From Casuarina equisetifolia (Eukaryota; Streptophyta; Magnoliopsida; Fagales; Casuarinaceae): a DNA stretch of 64,000 nt. The DNA is taken from the NCBI GenBank assembly GCA_028551475.1, contig CM052354.1:9321172-9385171 (forward strand), in the 5' to 3' direction. The position numbers and the translations under genes were made by a program. This document shows, piece after piece, positions 23,229-34,934 of the stretch. How positions within the stretch are numbered: the stretch's first letter is position 1; every line of letters begins with the position of its first letter. Under the pieces are notes generated by a model. It was not told where the DNA came from. It made no database searches and saw nothing but the letters and a program-made list of their open reading frames with translations.

Positions 23229-26200
23229 ATGCACTCAGCGAATCGCTGGGGAGGGACATTTGAGATAAACAGTGGGGAGGTGTCGGCCTCAGGAGAGTAT
23301 GATCGGAGCCGTACCTCGGAATGGGACGGGGCAGCTCTGTATCCTAATCAACATCTAGACGAAGTCCAGCAGAGATGGTTGTTGGGGCCGCCGGAGAAGA
23401 AGAAGAACAGGTATGTGGACTTGGGGTGCGTTATTGTTAGTCACAAGGTCCTCAAATGGATCCTGGGGTCCTTTCTGGTGGCTTTTTTTCTCATTGCACT
23501 CCCCATCATCATCGCCAAGTCTCTACCTAAGCACAGGCACGGTCCTCCCCCTCCTGACAGTTAGTCTGCTGCTCTCAACAAAGCCCTTCTGTTTTTCAAC
23601 GCCCAGAAATGTAAGCCCCTCTTTCTCTATGGCTCAACGGTATTTTGTTTTTCTTAATCGCATCAGACCTCCATTAATTAGACCATGCATGCATTTCACA
23701 TAGTCTTTGTGGGAACTAAAACAAAATTTCCTAGATTTTTACCGATCGTCCAAAACACAGCCATAAACCCTGGGATTTCATTGATCTGGTGTCTCTGGGT
23801 GCTTAGATTCCTCTTCCGTATATCCTACCACTATTCCCAATTCTAGATATCCTTTTTAACTCTTCAGTCTTAGAGAAATATGTTTTCCGGGCCCGAACCT
23901 AAATTAACAAGAAACACTAAATAGACAAAAGAAAAAGAAAGGATGTGAGAGGTTGGTCCCAAAACCTAGGGCGCTTGGCAAATGACAAGTGGGAATGGAC
24001 AAAGAGAATTAACACCATGTGGGTCCTCGAATCGCCGTCACCCATGAATTTTCAACGTGTTCTGGTAATCTGTGTGGCGGAGGTGGCTACAGCCAAAAGG
24101 AAGGGAACACGTGAGCCCGGAACTTTGCACAATCCCTGTTTTGACTTACTAGAGTTATGCCGGCGCTAACTCGTTGCTTATGTCTTCCCCTTGAGCCAAT
24201 TTTGATATTTTTGAATTTAGAACTTATTTAAGGTGGATATTGTATCATATTGAAAGCAAGAAAATGATTTCTTAATATTATAAATAAAAAAATTTCTACT
24301 ATTAATACTTTAAGGTTTTGAAATGAATCATCATATTTTCTAATATGGTATTAAAACAAAGAACACGCCTCTACTTTGTAATGACCCAAGTCCTAAAGTT
24401 TAACTTCTATCTATGTGCAATATTTGAGTTACTATATCATGATAGAAAGTTTTAAAGGTAGATGCTATCCCCAATCAAAAGAATAAAAATAAGTCTTTAG
24501 TTTTATAAGGAATATAATTTTCTCATATATTACCTTAAGATTTTAAGATAAACTCTTATATTTTCTAACAACGCACTCTCTCTTCAGTGCTACCATTAAT
24601 TTGCCTGAGATTATTGGTGCTTCTATCATCATCTTAGTTCTATATTTTGTAAGATTTTTATTTTGAAGGAACTAGCAGTTTTCAGAGTCGTTGAACTTGT
24701 TTATTATGGTTATGTTCCGACTTCCAAGTTTTGAGATTGTTGGATTAGTTTTGGGATTTTCATCACATAACTGCGTTTAGAGCTTGAGGACCTCTTTTCT
24801 ACTGAAATTCACTATGTTCTTGGTTTTTTTAAAAAAAAAAAAAAAAAAAAGGCAATTAAATCATACGCATGTCATCCACAATATTTCATTATTGATAGCT
24901 CTCATTCTTTCACAACATTAATATAAAACCAAATCTCATGCTGATAAAGTGAGCAAATATTGATGATATTAGCTATGAATGTGGTGCAGCTGGGAAATTG
25001 CCCAAAAGTAATGGTATTGCCTGGAGGGGGAACTCAGGGCTAACTGATGGGAATGATACAGATGTGAAGGGAGGGCTGGTTGGCGGATACTACGATGCTG
25101 GAGACAATGTGAAGTTTCACTTTCCAATGGCTTATGCCATGACAATGCTAAGCTGGAGTGTGATTGAATACAATCACAAATATGAAAACATTAAGGAGTA
25201 CAACCATGCACGGGAGCTCATTAAGTGGGGCACTGACTATTTGCTCCGAACCTTCAATTCCTCCGCCACGAAAATTGACAAGATATATTGCCAGGTAATC
25301 TTCAGTATATACTCCCTTTCTCCTCACTTGTGTTCATTTTTACTTCTTCATTTTTATGTGTTGTTTCAGCAAAGAAAGTTTAGACCATCCTCTTAAGATG
25401 TGAGCAATATGTCTCCTATTATTAAATAATATAATAGAATTCATACTTATACAAAAATAGATTTTTCCCAGTTTTCTAATTGAATAATACATCTTTTAAT
25501 ATAATATGAAAACGAGAATCCTTTTAGCATTATTATTCACTCCAATTAATTTGAGTCTACAAATTACGTATGTAATGGAGTGAAATAGGATGTTAAGATT
25601 TAGATAATAAATTTATTAATCTTAAAGAATATATTAAAAATTTTATTTATATGATAATAGATTTCACCAGTTATTAAATTGATTTTTAGATTGAATACTG
25701 GAGAGTTTAACACTTTTAATGGCCAGGTTGGCGGACACCAAAATGGCTCCACGGCACCAGATGACCACAACTGCTGGCAGAGGCCGGAAAACATGGACTA
25801 TCAGCGGCCTACTCAAACATGTGTTGCAGGACCCGAACTTGCTGGGGAAATGGCAGCAGCCTTCGCGGCAGCCTCTATAGTCTTCCGTGACGATCATGCC
25901 TACTCCAAAAAGCTCATCAAAGGTGCCAAAACAGTCTTTGACTTCGCCAGGGACGCTGGAAAACGGAGCCCATATAGTCGTGGCAACCCTTTTATTGATG
26001 CTTATTATAATTCCACTGGCTACTTCGATGAGTACATGTGGGGTGCGGCGTGGTTGTTCTATGCCACCGGAAATAGTAGCTATCTTGCACTGGCCACCAA
26101 CCCAGGCATACCTCGCCATACCAAATCCTTTTACATGATTAGGGATTTGAGCGTGCCAAGTTGGGATAACAAGTTACCAGCGGCCATGCTGTTGTTAACG

Positions 26201-27093
26201 AGGCTACGGATATTCTTGAACCCGGGCTATCCTTATGAAGAAATGTTGCATATGTATCATAATGTAACGGGTCTTAACATGTGCTCTTATCTTCCGTCGT
26301 TCAATGTCTTCAACTGGACGCATGGTAAGTGGCATCTCTCCCCTTCTAATATGCTTTCGTTGCATCAAGTGTCTCAATGATTTTGATCAAATGACCAGCA
26401 AAAACAAAAACTTGCAGGAGGCATGATCATGCTGAACCATGGAAAGCCGCAGAATCTGCAGTACGTGGCTAATGCTGCTTTCTTGGCATCTCTGTTTGTT
26501 GATTATATGAATGCCACTGGTGTTCCCGGGTTGAACTGTGGCCCCAATTATATTCCATTAAGTGCTATTCGAAAGTTCGCCACATCCCAGGTGAAGTCTT
26601 CATCTCTTTCTTTTCAACCTAACCAGAGATCCAGTTGAAGCATGATTGGTTGATGCTAGCTTGCATATTTGTTTGCGATCCTTTTCTGCAGACAGACTAT
26701 ATACTTGGTAAAAACCCCATGAAAATGAGCTACGTTGTTGGGTATGGCCAAAAGTCCCCTAGACATGTGCATCACCGTGGTGCATCTATCCCCAATGACC
26801 ACAAATATCATTCTTGCAAAGCAGGATGGAAGTGGGAGGAGAGCAAGAAGCCCAACCCCAACAACGTCACAGGAGCCATGGTTGGAGGACCTGATCGGTT
26901 TGACCATTTCCATGATGCGCGTAACAATTATAACTACACCGAGCCAACTATGGCTGGAAATGCCGGACTAGTCGCTGCACTTGTATCCTTAACCACCACC
27001 GCAGGCACCGGCATTGACGTTAATACCATATTTTCAGGGGTTCCACCACTCTACTCACAGAGCCCACCACCCCCACCACCGTGGAGGCCATGA
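23229..27093 (+). pseudogene. KORRIGAN-like membrane endo-1,4-beta-glucanase (GH9), with a TAG in exon 1
   Basis: Five exons (23,229-23,610; 24,990-25,294; 25,727-26,324; 26,418-26,590; 26,692-27,093) join in phase with GT-AG introns into 620 codons, the usual KORRIGAN length. The N-terminus has WGG..EIN, a dileucine-type WLLGP (50-54), YVDLG (62-66) and one membrane helix (76-96), making a type II protein. The GH9 domain keeps DAGD (Asp163, Asp166), [10 protein letters not shown] (about 511-520), Asp557/561 and Glu570 in NYTEPT, and ends in a proline-rich tail. KORRIGAN acts with cellulose synthase complexes at the plasma membrane. The single defect is TAG at 23,562-23,564 (codon 112), where relatives have Tyr just after the Pro-rich stalk. 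Everything downstream is preserved, so this is a recent null allele, a sequence error, or a readthrough case. Confidence 0.9.
23611..24989 (+). other. Intron 1 of the endoglucanase gene
   Basis: A 1.38-kb intron with donor AAAT|GTAAGC and acceptor GTGCAG|CTG. It contains a 20-plus-A run at about 24,831-24,850. No other gene is supported inside it. Confidence 0.75.
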
Positions 27094-28774
27094 TTTGCAG
27101 ATGCAATAATCCCAATAATCTGTCAACGAAGCACTTGGCTTAATTGAAAACAAGGGCCGCCTAAAATCTTTGGTCCTAAGTTTGTGTTTGAGTGCATACA
27201 TTGCAAAAAATAAAATAAAATAATCCCTATAATTTTTCTTTTGTCCATGTATCCCTATAATTAATTATTATAATTGAAAGAGATTGTGCCAAATCATCTA
27301 TAGTTTTTAATTGATCCTAAAAAGGAAAATGGGCAAACTCTAGATATGTACCACATTTTATTTGTTCATATCATCTTTCTGTGATGATATGTGGATGAGT
27401 TGTTGCCTACTGTTATACCATAATTTTTGTTATTCAGCTCACTTGTGTTTGTACAAAAAGCCAACATTTTGTGCTGCAATTCATGAGACATCTTTTATCA
27501 AATGATTGATAACCCCAACACCTAGGATGGTCAAAAATGTTGCCCTACATCCTCCGTTTAGGGACAGTTTTTTCTTTTTCTTCTTCTACATTGTTTTGGT
27601 AGACAATGCACACCACACACACTTCCCATATTTAGTTTCCATATGTTCAAGCTCTCACTCTCACTGCACGGCAAGAATACTATCCCACCACTAATATTAC
27701 ACAATCATATTTCATACTCTAACATTATTGATTACAACACATGCACCCGACCTTTGTATATGGCATGTCAAAACCTAGGCCTTATAGTCATGTGGGCTGC
27801 TTGTCGTGAAGGGGGCCATCTTGGTCCATGAGTAGCATGGACTGGCTTCATTTGCATCACATGTTGTGGGGGCTCTGCACACTCGGGCTCTATGTGTGCA
27901 CAGGCCTTGTGTACCCAGGTTGGATTTCGTTAGTGCTGGCCTAGGCTTGTGTTGCACCTCACTTGGCCTTTTGTGCTACTAGGTTTGGACTAGACTAGAC
28001 AAAATCAAGATTAGGTAATATACCTTAACAAGCATAATATCCATATAATAAAAATATAAAAACAAGTACAACTATGTACAACCCAATTTTGAAATGTTTG
28101 AATTTGTTATATCAAAACAATCAACAATTTGTCTATTCTAATGTGAATAACATTATAAAGAAATTATTATAATTTGCTTAAATATAACATTATAATTTTT
28201 TTATTGCATAATATTATTTCCAAAAGAAAATTGAAGGAAGTTGACAACCACCGTCCCGAAGGAGAAGGCGAAGAAGCCTGAAGATTGACATGCTGCTTTG
28301 GAGTCTGGAAACCAATATTGGTGCATGAGTTATGGCATGGTATTCACAAGAAAAAAACAAGAAAAGGAAAATAAAAGCATGCACAAACTTCTAATTTGAT
28401 TTGGAATCTTTGTAATGTCACTAAACGCTGCTTCTACAAAGTATGGAACATCGGTCCTGCGTGATTGGTTTTTTCCTCCCAATTATGTTCAGAGCATTTG
28501 TTTCGTATCAGTCTTTTGAAATCTCAGAACGTGGGCAGACATGTATACTTTCCAGGTAAAGACATTCAACTTTTTGTAAGTATGTGTCACTTATATCTTG
28601 TTTACCTGATTTCTTGTGCATCCTATGTTGTGGCTTCATTGATTGGCTCACATGAATTGTTTCCTAATGAAAATTTGGAAGTGCTGCAGAAAACTGTTTT
28701 CTCTTCGCCCTTTAGAGAGAAGAGTTGCCTATAATGTACTCTCTCTGTATTTGTCCTTTTTCCCTTTTGTACAG
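27094..28774. other. 3' flank of the endoglucanase and spacer
   Basis: AATAAAATAAAATAAT at about 27,209-27,224 may serve as a polyadenylation signal for the endoglucanase. Beyond that the sequence is AT-rich, with a less AT-rich patch at 27,780-27,980. No gene is supported before the pseudogene exons start. Text at 28,465-28,740 may include poorly preserved upstream exons of that pseudogene. Confidence 0.4.
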
Positions 28775-31700
28775 AGGAATATGAGGATGTTGACACAAGT
28801 GGAAGTGCATAAGCATTTGACATAAGAGCTGAAAAAGAATTTTGGGATGAAATTAGGAGAGGATCGGTCCCTGAGCATTATTATATTTTCCCTTTTTTGT
28901 TATACCACTCTGATTTGCTAGAAATTATAACACTTTTAAATCATGCTTATTCTTTTGTCCTTTGCTTTGGCGGGATTGGCCAGGTTGATAGGGAGGGGTT
29001 AGTGAGGAAGCAGTCGTTGCAAATATTGAAGAATGCAGTACGCCCAAATGGAGGAATCCAATCCTTTTCTGGTGATTTAGTCGTGAAATCGCAGGAAAAG
29101 AAACAAATGCCTCATGGTAAGACAAAGAGGGAATTGTGGGCCTACAAGGAAGCCAAATCACTGGGTGTGGGGAAAATCTGCAACCCAACCATCCATATTC
29201 ATACAGCCAGCGGCAGGGTGAGGCGTTCATACTTCTAGATAAGATCCCTGAAGAGTATGATACACACTTGGTTGAAGCAGCATGGAAATATCAGGTCTGG
29301 GATCTTGTTTATCTTTTGTTCTTTGTGTAAATGAAGAACCTTTACTGAATTTGCAATTGAAATAAGCCGTTAGTGTAACGAAATGGCCATACGAGGATCA
29401 TGTTGATTTTGAAGTGAGTCGTTTTTTATTTTCTCATAATCTGGTTACAACGTTGGTTAGTCATAGGAAGGTTAAACAAAAAAAACGTAAATTAAAAAGA
29501 CAAAAGATGAATCTGTGGATCTGAGATGAGATGTCTCTGAAGGAGGCAGATCAAGAATATGTCTAGAAGCGGGTGCTCCTTTCTGTTATTATTTGGTAAT
29601 TTGGAACTAACCTAGTTGTAAATGTAAAAGTTCCTTACATGACTCCTACCAAATCTGCTCCATCATTGGCTGATGAATGAATGATTTTTCGGGAGGCTAT
29701 ATGTTACTTTGTTATTGTAGTGTAAGGACCTCTCTGAAGGCTTCATATTGTGCAATGCAATTTTTGATGCCTCAAACCTTCAGCCTATCTGCTAGTAAAA
29801 TTTGATTCCATGCAGGTATCATTGTTGCTTCAATCCTCTATTTCACACATTGATTTGGCAAGCTCTGTCAATGGAGGAATTTATCAAAGCCAGATCAGAG
29901 CTTTTGGTGAGGTCTTCAAATGGCTACCCATTCTTTGGGAAAGGGGCTTTTGTCACGATAATCCTCTTGGTACTGGTGACTTCTTACCATAACTATGTAC
30001 CATTGGATTCATTTCTTTCATTTTAGTTTAGTTTGTAAACCATGTTTTATGCTTTCTCATGGAATATACCAGACAGAGTTCAATTTTTCTCCTGTTTTGT
30101 TGTTTGTGATGCAGTTAGGTGTTTGATTATGCAATCATTTCTTGCAATTGAGGGGAAAAATATGGAAAATGTGCAAAATTTGTGCCTGAAACTTTTGTTC
30201 TTGGTCTATTCATACAAGCATTGAACGACACAGTGCACCACAAAGATTTTGGTCTGTTCTGAACTTGATTGGTCCTCTGTACTTCACTTTTCGAGCATGT
30301 TGATACTATTTTATTCTATGACGGGCTATTGGCAATATGGCTAGTGAAGTTCTAACATTTGCATTGATGAATACAACTATTAACATGCTAATAGCCGTGT
30401 GGTCCCTTCATATTCCATCTTTTCTATGGAAACTCATTGGGCACTCCAGCCTAGGCTGGTGCATTGAATTGTGGAATTGCACAGAATACAAAATTGTTTT
30501 TGAATTCAACACTAAATCTTCATGTCCGTTATCAAAGATGGTAATATCCAATTAATATTAACTTTAACCATGGGAGCGTTTAGGACTATCAGCTGTTTAC
30601 CAAATTCTTAGCGAAGTTGCTCAATCACAGTCTGGTAGATCTTTTAAGCATTTACTCAACAAATAGTTTAACTGGTGTCCTCTCTCGTCTTTATAAAATG
30701 ATAAAGGTGAGGTAGTAATGTTGAATGTTTATATCATGTCTAATTATTTCCTTTTCTTGATATACTGCCTAGATCAATGTCTTGCATCAACCCTTTTTTT
30801 CAGTTTGATCATTGTTCTTTGATGCACGTGGTTAAAGACCAGCTCATGCATTTTTTTTTTTTTTTATCTTATATCCCCAAATACTGCTACTTCTTTTTTC
30901 CCTGACTGGTTAAATCCTTACATTTCTGTAACTTTTCTATCAAACTCTTTCAATCCTGCTCCATTTTAAACTTTTGTTTTGAGTGTTTAAATTTTGTTGA
31001 AGTGATTGGCTGGTGTTTGTTGTTCTCTTAACTTTTACGGTGAGTTAGGTATCTGATGAGCAATGCAGACTCCAGTAATGTTTTCAATGTCATTCCATCT
31101 TTGATATTGTTTTCAAAATGAGATGATCAGGTCTCCTCGGTTTTCTTTTCACCCTGAAAATGAATAATTCCACTTTTCAAATAACATTTATGATAATAAT
31201 GTCTTCATATCCCTTTCGTCTTCAGTTCTTTTGAAATCTTATGTATCAATTGAGAAATTTTCAGTCATTGCTCAATGATGCTACCAAGACTTAAGTAATG
31301 TAATTAAGAAAGAGTTTGAAACGTAGTTTTATTTATTTTGTTTCATCTACTTCCATGATCATATGACCCATTTGGTCCAACTACATCCCATCTAATTACA
31401 TGTGAGCCCTTCTATGATGTCACAATGTCATTCTTTAGGTGTTGCTATGAATATAGCATTTGATGTTTGCTCTTCTATGCGAGGCCAGATTCGATTCAAA
31501 GTATTCTCACTTAATGTGTCATAGTTTTAGCAGATTGGCTAGGACATGATGTCTCGACATTTTGATTACATGTTCTTCTTATTCATATTGTTGTCGTTAA
31601 TCTCTCTGTATCTTATGTCATCATTTAAGTTCCTTTCTGTAAGTTGTCTACTACACGTCCACTCTTCTCTGATGTATTAAGCATATTATCACCCCTTGCT

Positions 31701-33464
31701 TCCTCCCCTTCATCATATTACAGGTATAAAAGGAATGTACCCGTCAAGGATAATCGAAACTGCTGCCAGATTTTTACACCAATATGCAAGTTGCCTGAGT
31801 GATAGGTATTCTATCATGTGGTTGATAATATATGATGTGGTAAAGAACTACTAATGCGGTAAGGCATGCTGTAAGAAAGAGTTCTTGCTGGAAATCTGCA
31901 TAAAAACACTCAAGGCTGGTAAGGGATGAAACCCCTTTAGCATAGACTATAGGTCATCTTAAGTTTAAAGCTTGTAGTCTAGCGAAGTTTGCTCCTCATG
32001 TTTTCTTTTGTGGCCAGTATAGACTATTGGTCTCACTTGAGTTTAAAGCTATAAGTCATTCTAGACAGAGTTTAGCTACTGATGTAAGTACCAAGACTTG
32101 AAGCTGATAGTCCATAGAAAACAAGTGGCCTCTTTATATATTTTAATTTCCCCAAAACATGTCATGGCTGTCATTAATATGATGCTTTTGTCATTAGGCT
32201 ACAAACTGGAGCTTAAGAGTATGTTTGGATAGATTTTTGAAAGGCTTTCCGTCTATTATTTTGAAAGCATGTTCATTGTTTGAAAGCTAAAAAGTCTTAA
32301 GTCGGGTCCACAAGAAACTTGGTCGGGTAGTTACATCTGAAAGTTGCTTCTACCTTTTATCTTTCAATTCCTTGAGTTTGTTCCCATAATTAAATTGTTT
32401 CTTCTATTTAAATTTACAGGGTTTCAGCAATTTTGTTGATAAAGCCTGTAAAGAATTACAAGTACCTTATTTTCAAAAATCAGGCTTAAGGTAACTGGGA
32501 TGTAGTTTTGTCAGGAGTCTTTTGTCGGGGACGACCTTTGGCTACCTTTTTATCAATGGGAAGGTAGGAAGGGGTGATTTACCTCCTTGAAGGGGCAGCC
32601 TTCCCAGTATCCATTTTCTTCTTTAATCGAAATGGGTATGTTTTTTATTAGTGCTTTCACTTGCTTTGTGTTTTTTCGAAAATTGAGCATGTATTTCAAA
32701 GTATTCTTATATGAATGCAAGTTTAGTTTTCTTAGTGTTTTGTCTTTCAAAATGTATTTTCAACAGAGACCACAGTTGAAAACTTATTTGGATAAATTAT
32801 ATTTGCAAATTTTTTTTTTTTAATAAGTTAAAACAGTTGATTATGGCAACCAAATGGATTCTGAGTCTCCAATATCCTGCAACCAAAAAAAAAAAAAAAA
32901 GGAACTAGTAGGAAATCTGCTAAGGGTAAAGTATTCTCGGGTCTGAAAAGTGATTGATGTATTTGTTCCTCGTGGGTACAGTAAGCAAATTGCATTTTTG
33001 TGCAATTAAGCATCAGTTACCAAATGGCAATCTTTCTGCAGAGCTGGATTGATGGGTCTTGCAGAATGCATTGCCTCGGCTGCTTGTGGAAGTAAAAGCG
33101 AAGCAAGGTGGCAAGAAGATGCATTTGTTTGACACGGATGAAGCAGAAATTACTTTGGAAAGTTTTCCTTGTCATGATAAAACAACTTTACTGGATGTTT
33201 TGAGATTTGTTACTGAGAGCAGCAAAAAGCATTTCAATCCTAATTATCGTGTTCGAGGTCTCTGAACATTAATCTGTTAGGTTATGATACTTTGTCTTCT
33301 ATAGTTTATTATACTTCCTGTACTCATTAAGATAACTTTTCCATTGTTACCAGTTTCTGGGAAAATCCTCAAGGCCACTGCTTCAGTGGTCTGTACATTT
33401 GGATTACCTCTGCAGATGATTTTGCACTTTATTTCAGCACTGCCTCCAGAATTTACTGATAATG
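28775..33464 (+). pseudogene. TARBP1-like (SpoU-type RNA methyltransferase family) gene fragment, non-processed
   Basis: Seven segments bounded by plausible splice sites read as one helical-repeat protein: 28,775-28,866; 28,984-29,294; 29,816-29,969; 30,115-30,251; 31,724-31,805; 33,042-33,257; 33,354-33,464. Readable pieces include AEKEFWDEIRRG, REGLVRKQSLQILK, TKRELWAYKEAKSLGVGK, ILWERGF, RCLIMQSFLAIE and LLDVLRFVTESS. From memory these match the HEAT-like middle part of plant TARBP1-like proteins; this name is moderately uncertain. Defects are TAA at 28,810-28,812, a frameshift near 29,200, another near 30,190, and a TGA plus frame change near 33,130. The C-terminal methyltransferase domain is absent. 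Retained introns show it arose by DNA duplication, not retrotransposition. Confidence 0.6.
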
Positions 33465-34934
33465 GTGTGTGCCTCTGCTGTTCACTTTGCGTTTGAATAA
33501 GATCAAAATGTTTCTGATCGGCTCACCAAGCTGGCATGTTCCATCAAAATGGCACTGACTGATGATTCCTTACATAGTTGGCTCCATTTTTATCTCATTT
33601 CTGATTGTTGCCATTAGTCAAACAAGTTAACTGGCATTCAAGTTGCTCACTGAGGAGAACACTAGGTATACATGTTTCACTGGAGCAGAAATACATTGGA
33701 ATTAGGTGTGCTTTTTAGTTTCCAACTGAATTTTTGATTTTTCTATTTACGATTAAGTTTAATTTAAGATTTGGACCGCAATGTTCTAAATTATCTAGCT
33801 TGTATGACAAAAATTGTTCTCTGGATGGTATGAATCGCACAAAGATACAAGGACATACTCTCCACAAACAAAAGTGCAGGAGCCTTCAATAAATATTCTA
33901 CGAGTTTTGTTATGGAAGTTATTATCTAACATATCTTATTGAGAACTAAAAAGAAATTGAGGCTTCTTAAGAGAGCCTGAACTATTACTATAACCTAGAA
34001 AGTTGAAAGGCAATATTTGTTGCTCTTATAATAATGACAGTATAAACACTGAATTTAAAAATGCAGGACAAAAAAGCTCACTTAACCCAAAACTTGATCA
34101 TCATGTCCACATACAATTACATGCAGGTTTTTTCATTTGCTGAGCATTTCTATGAGCTACGCAGGATGGAGGCATTTAGATCTTTTATAATTGTTACCAT
34201 TCACTACGCATATGCAACACAGGCTCTATTCTACAGTACTTAGTATGAACATTTTATTATTATTATTTAAGAGTGTTCATCTGTTATAGTTTATGATATT
34301 TTGGTATCTCTCTCCCTCTGTTGCAGAACATTCAAGGATTCATGTGGAAGGAAGAGAAAGTGAAGATTGAGCTTAAGAGGTGAATGACAAAGACTTTCCA
34401 TGGAATCAAGGCAATGTGTAAGCTCCATGACTGCAACCTGCGAACAGGTGCCACGTGCCCACTTCTTGAGGGGTTGGGAAGCATGAGGCCATCTCTTTAT
34501 CTTTGCATATCAGGTACATTCATTCACAGGTTATCCTCCAAGAAAGAAAGATAAAAAAAAACAGATACTAGTCCAGGATCCTGTCTTTTTTTATTTTTTC
34601 CTTTCCTTTCATGCTCCCGTATTTTTCTCCTTGTAAAATATACATGCTGGAGGATACTTAACTACCATTAACAAAATTCTCCGCAAAGCCCCATCAAAAG
34701 AAAACATGGTCAGGTAAAGTCAGAAGCTTGTAGTTGCAAATGCACAAGAAGCAATAAAGTGAGGACACCAAAATACAATTACTGATGGGATTTATATCAT
34801 CTTCTCCACTACTACAAAGTAATTACAATGAGAGGTTAAAGAGGAGCTCATTACTTTTTCTTTCCTCTTTCTGATAAGTCAAGAAAGATGCAGATTCAAT
34901 TTAAGGGGCAAACTCAGGAATCACAATTTCATTA
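33465..34934. other. Spacer between the pseudogene and LIL3
   Basis: No supported gene. Splice-like text around 34,325-34,510 (TTGCAG then an open segment, then CAG|GTAC) might be a further decayed exon, but I could not recognise its product. The right part should hold the LIL3 3' UTR on the - strand. Confidence 0.35.

Noticed and set aside
24831..24850. Long A run in endoglucanase intron 1
   Set aside because: No LINE or SINE body precedes it and no target duplication was seen, so it is treated as simple sequence.
25664..26119. 151-codon open frame opposite endoglucanase exon 3
   Set aside because: It is antisense to a conserved GH9 coding exon and has no family features.
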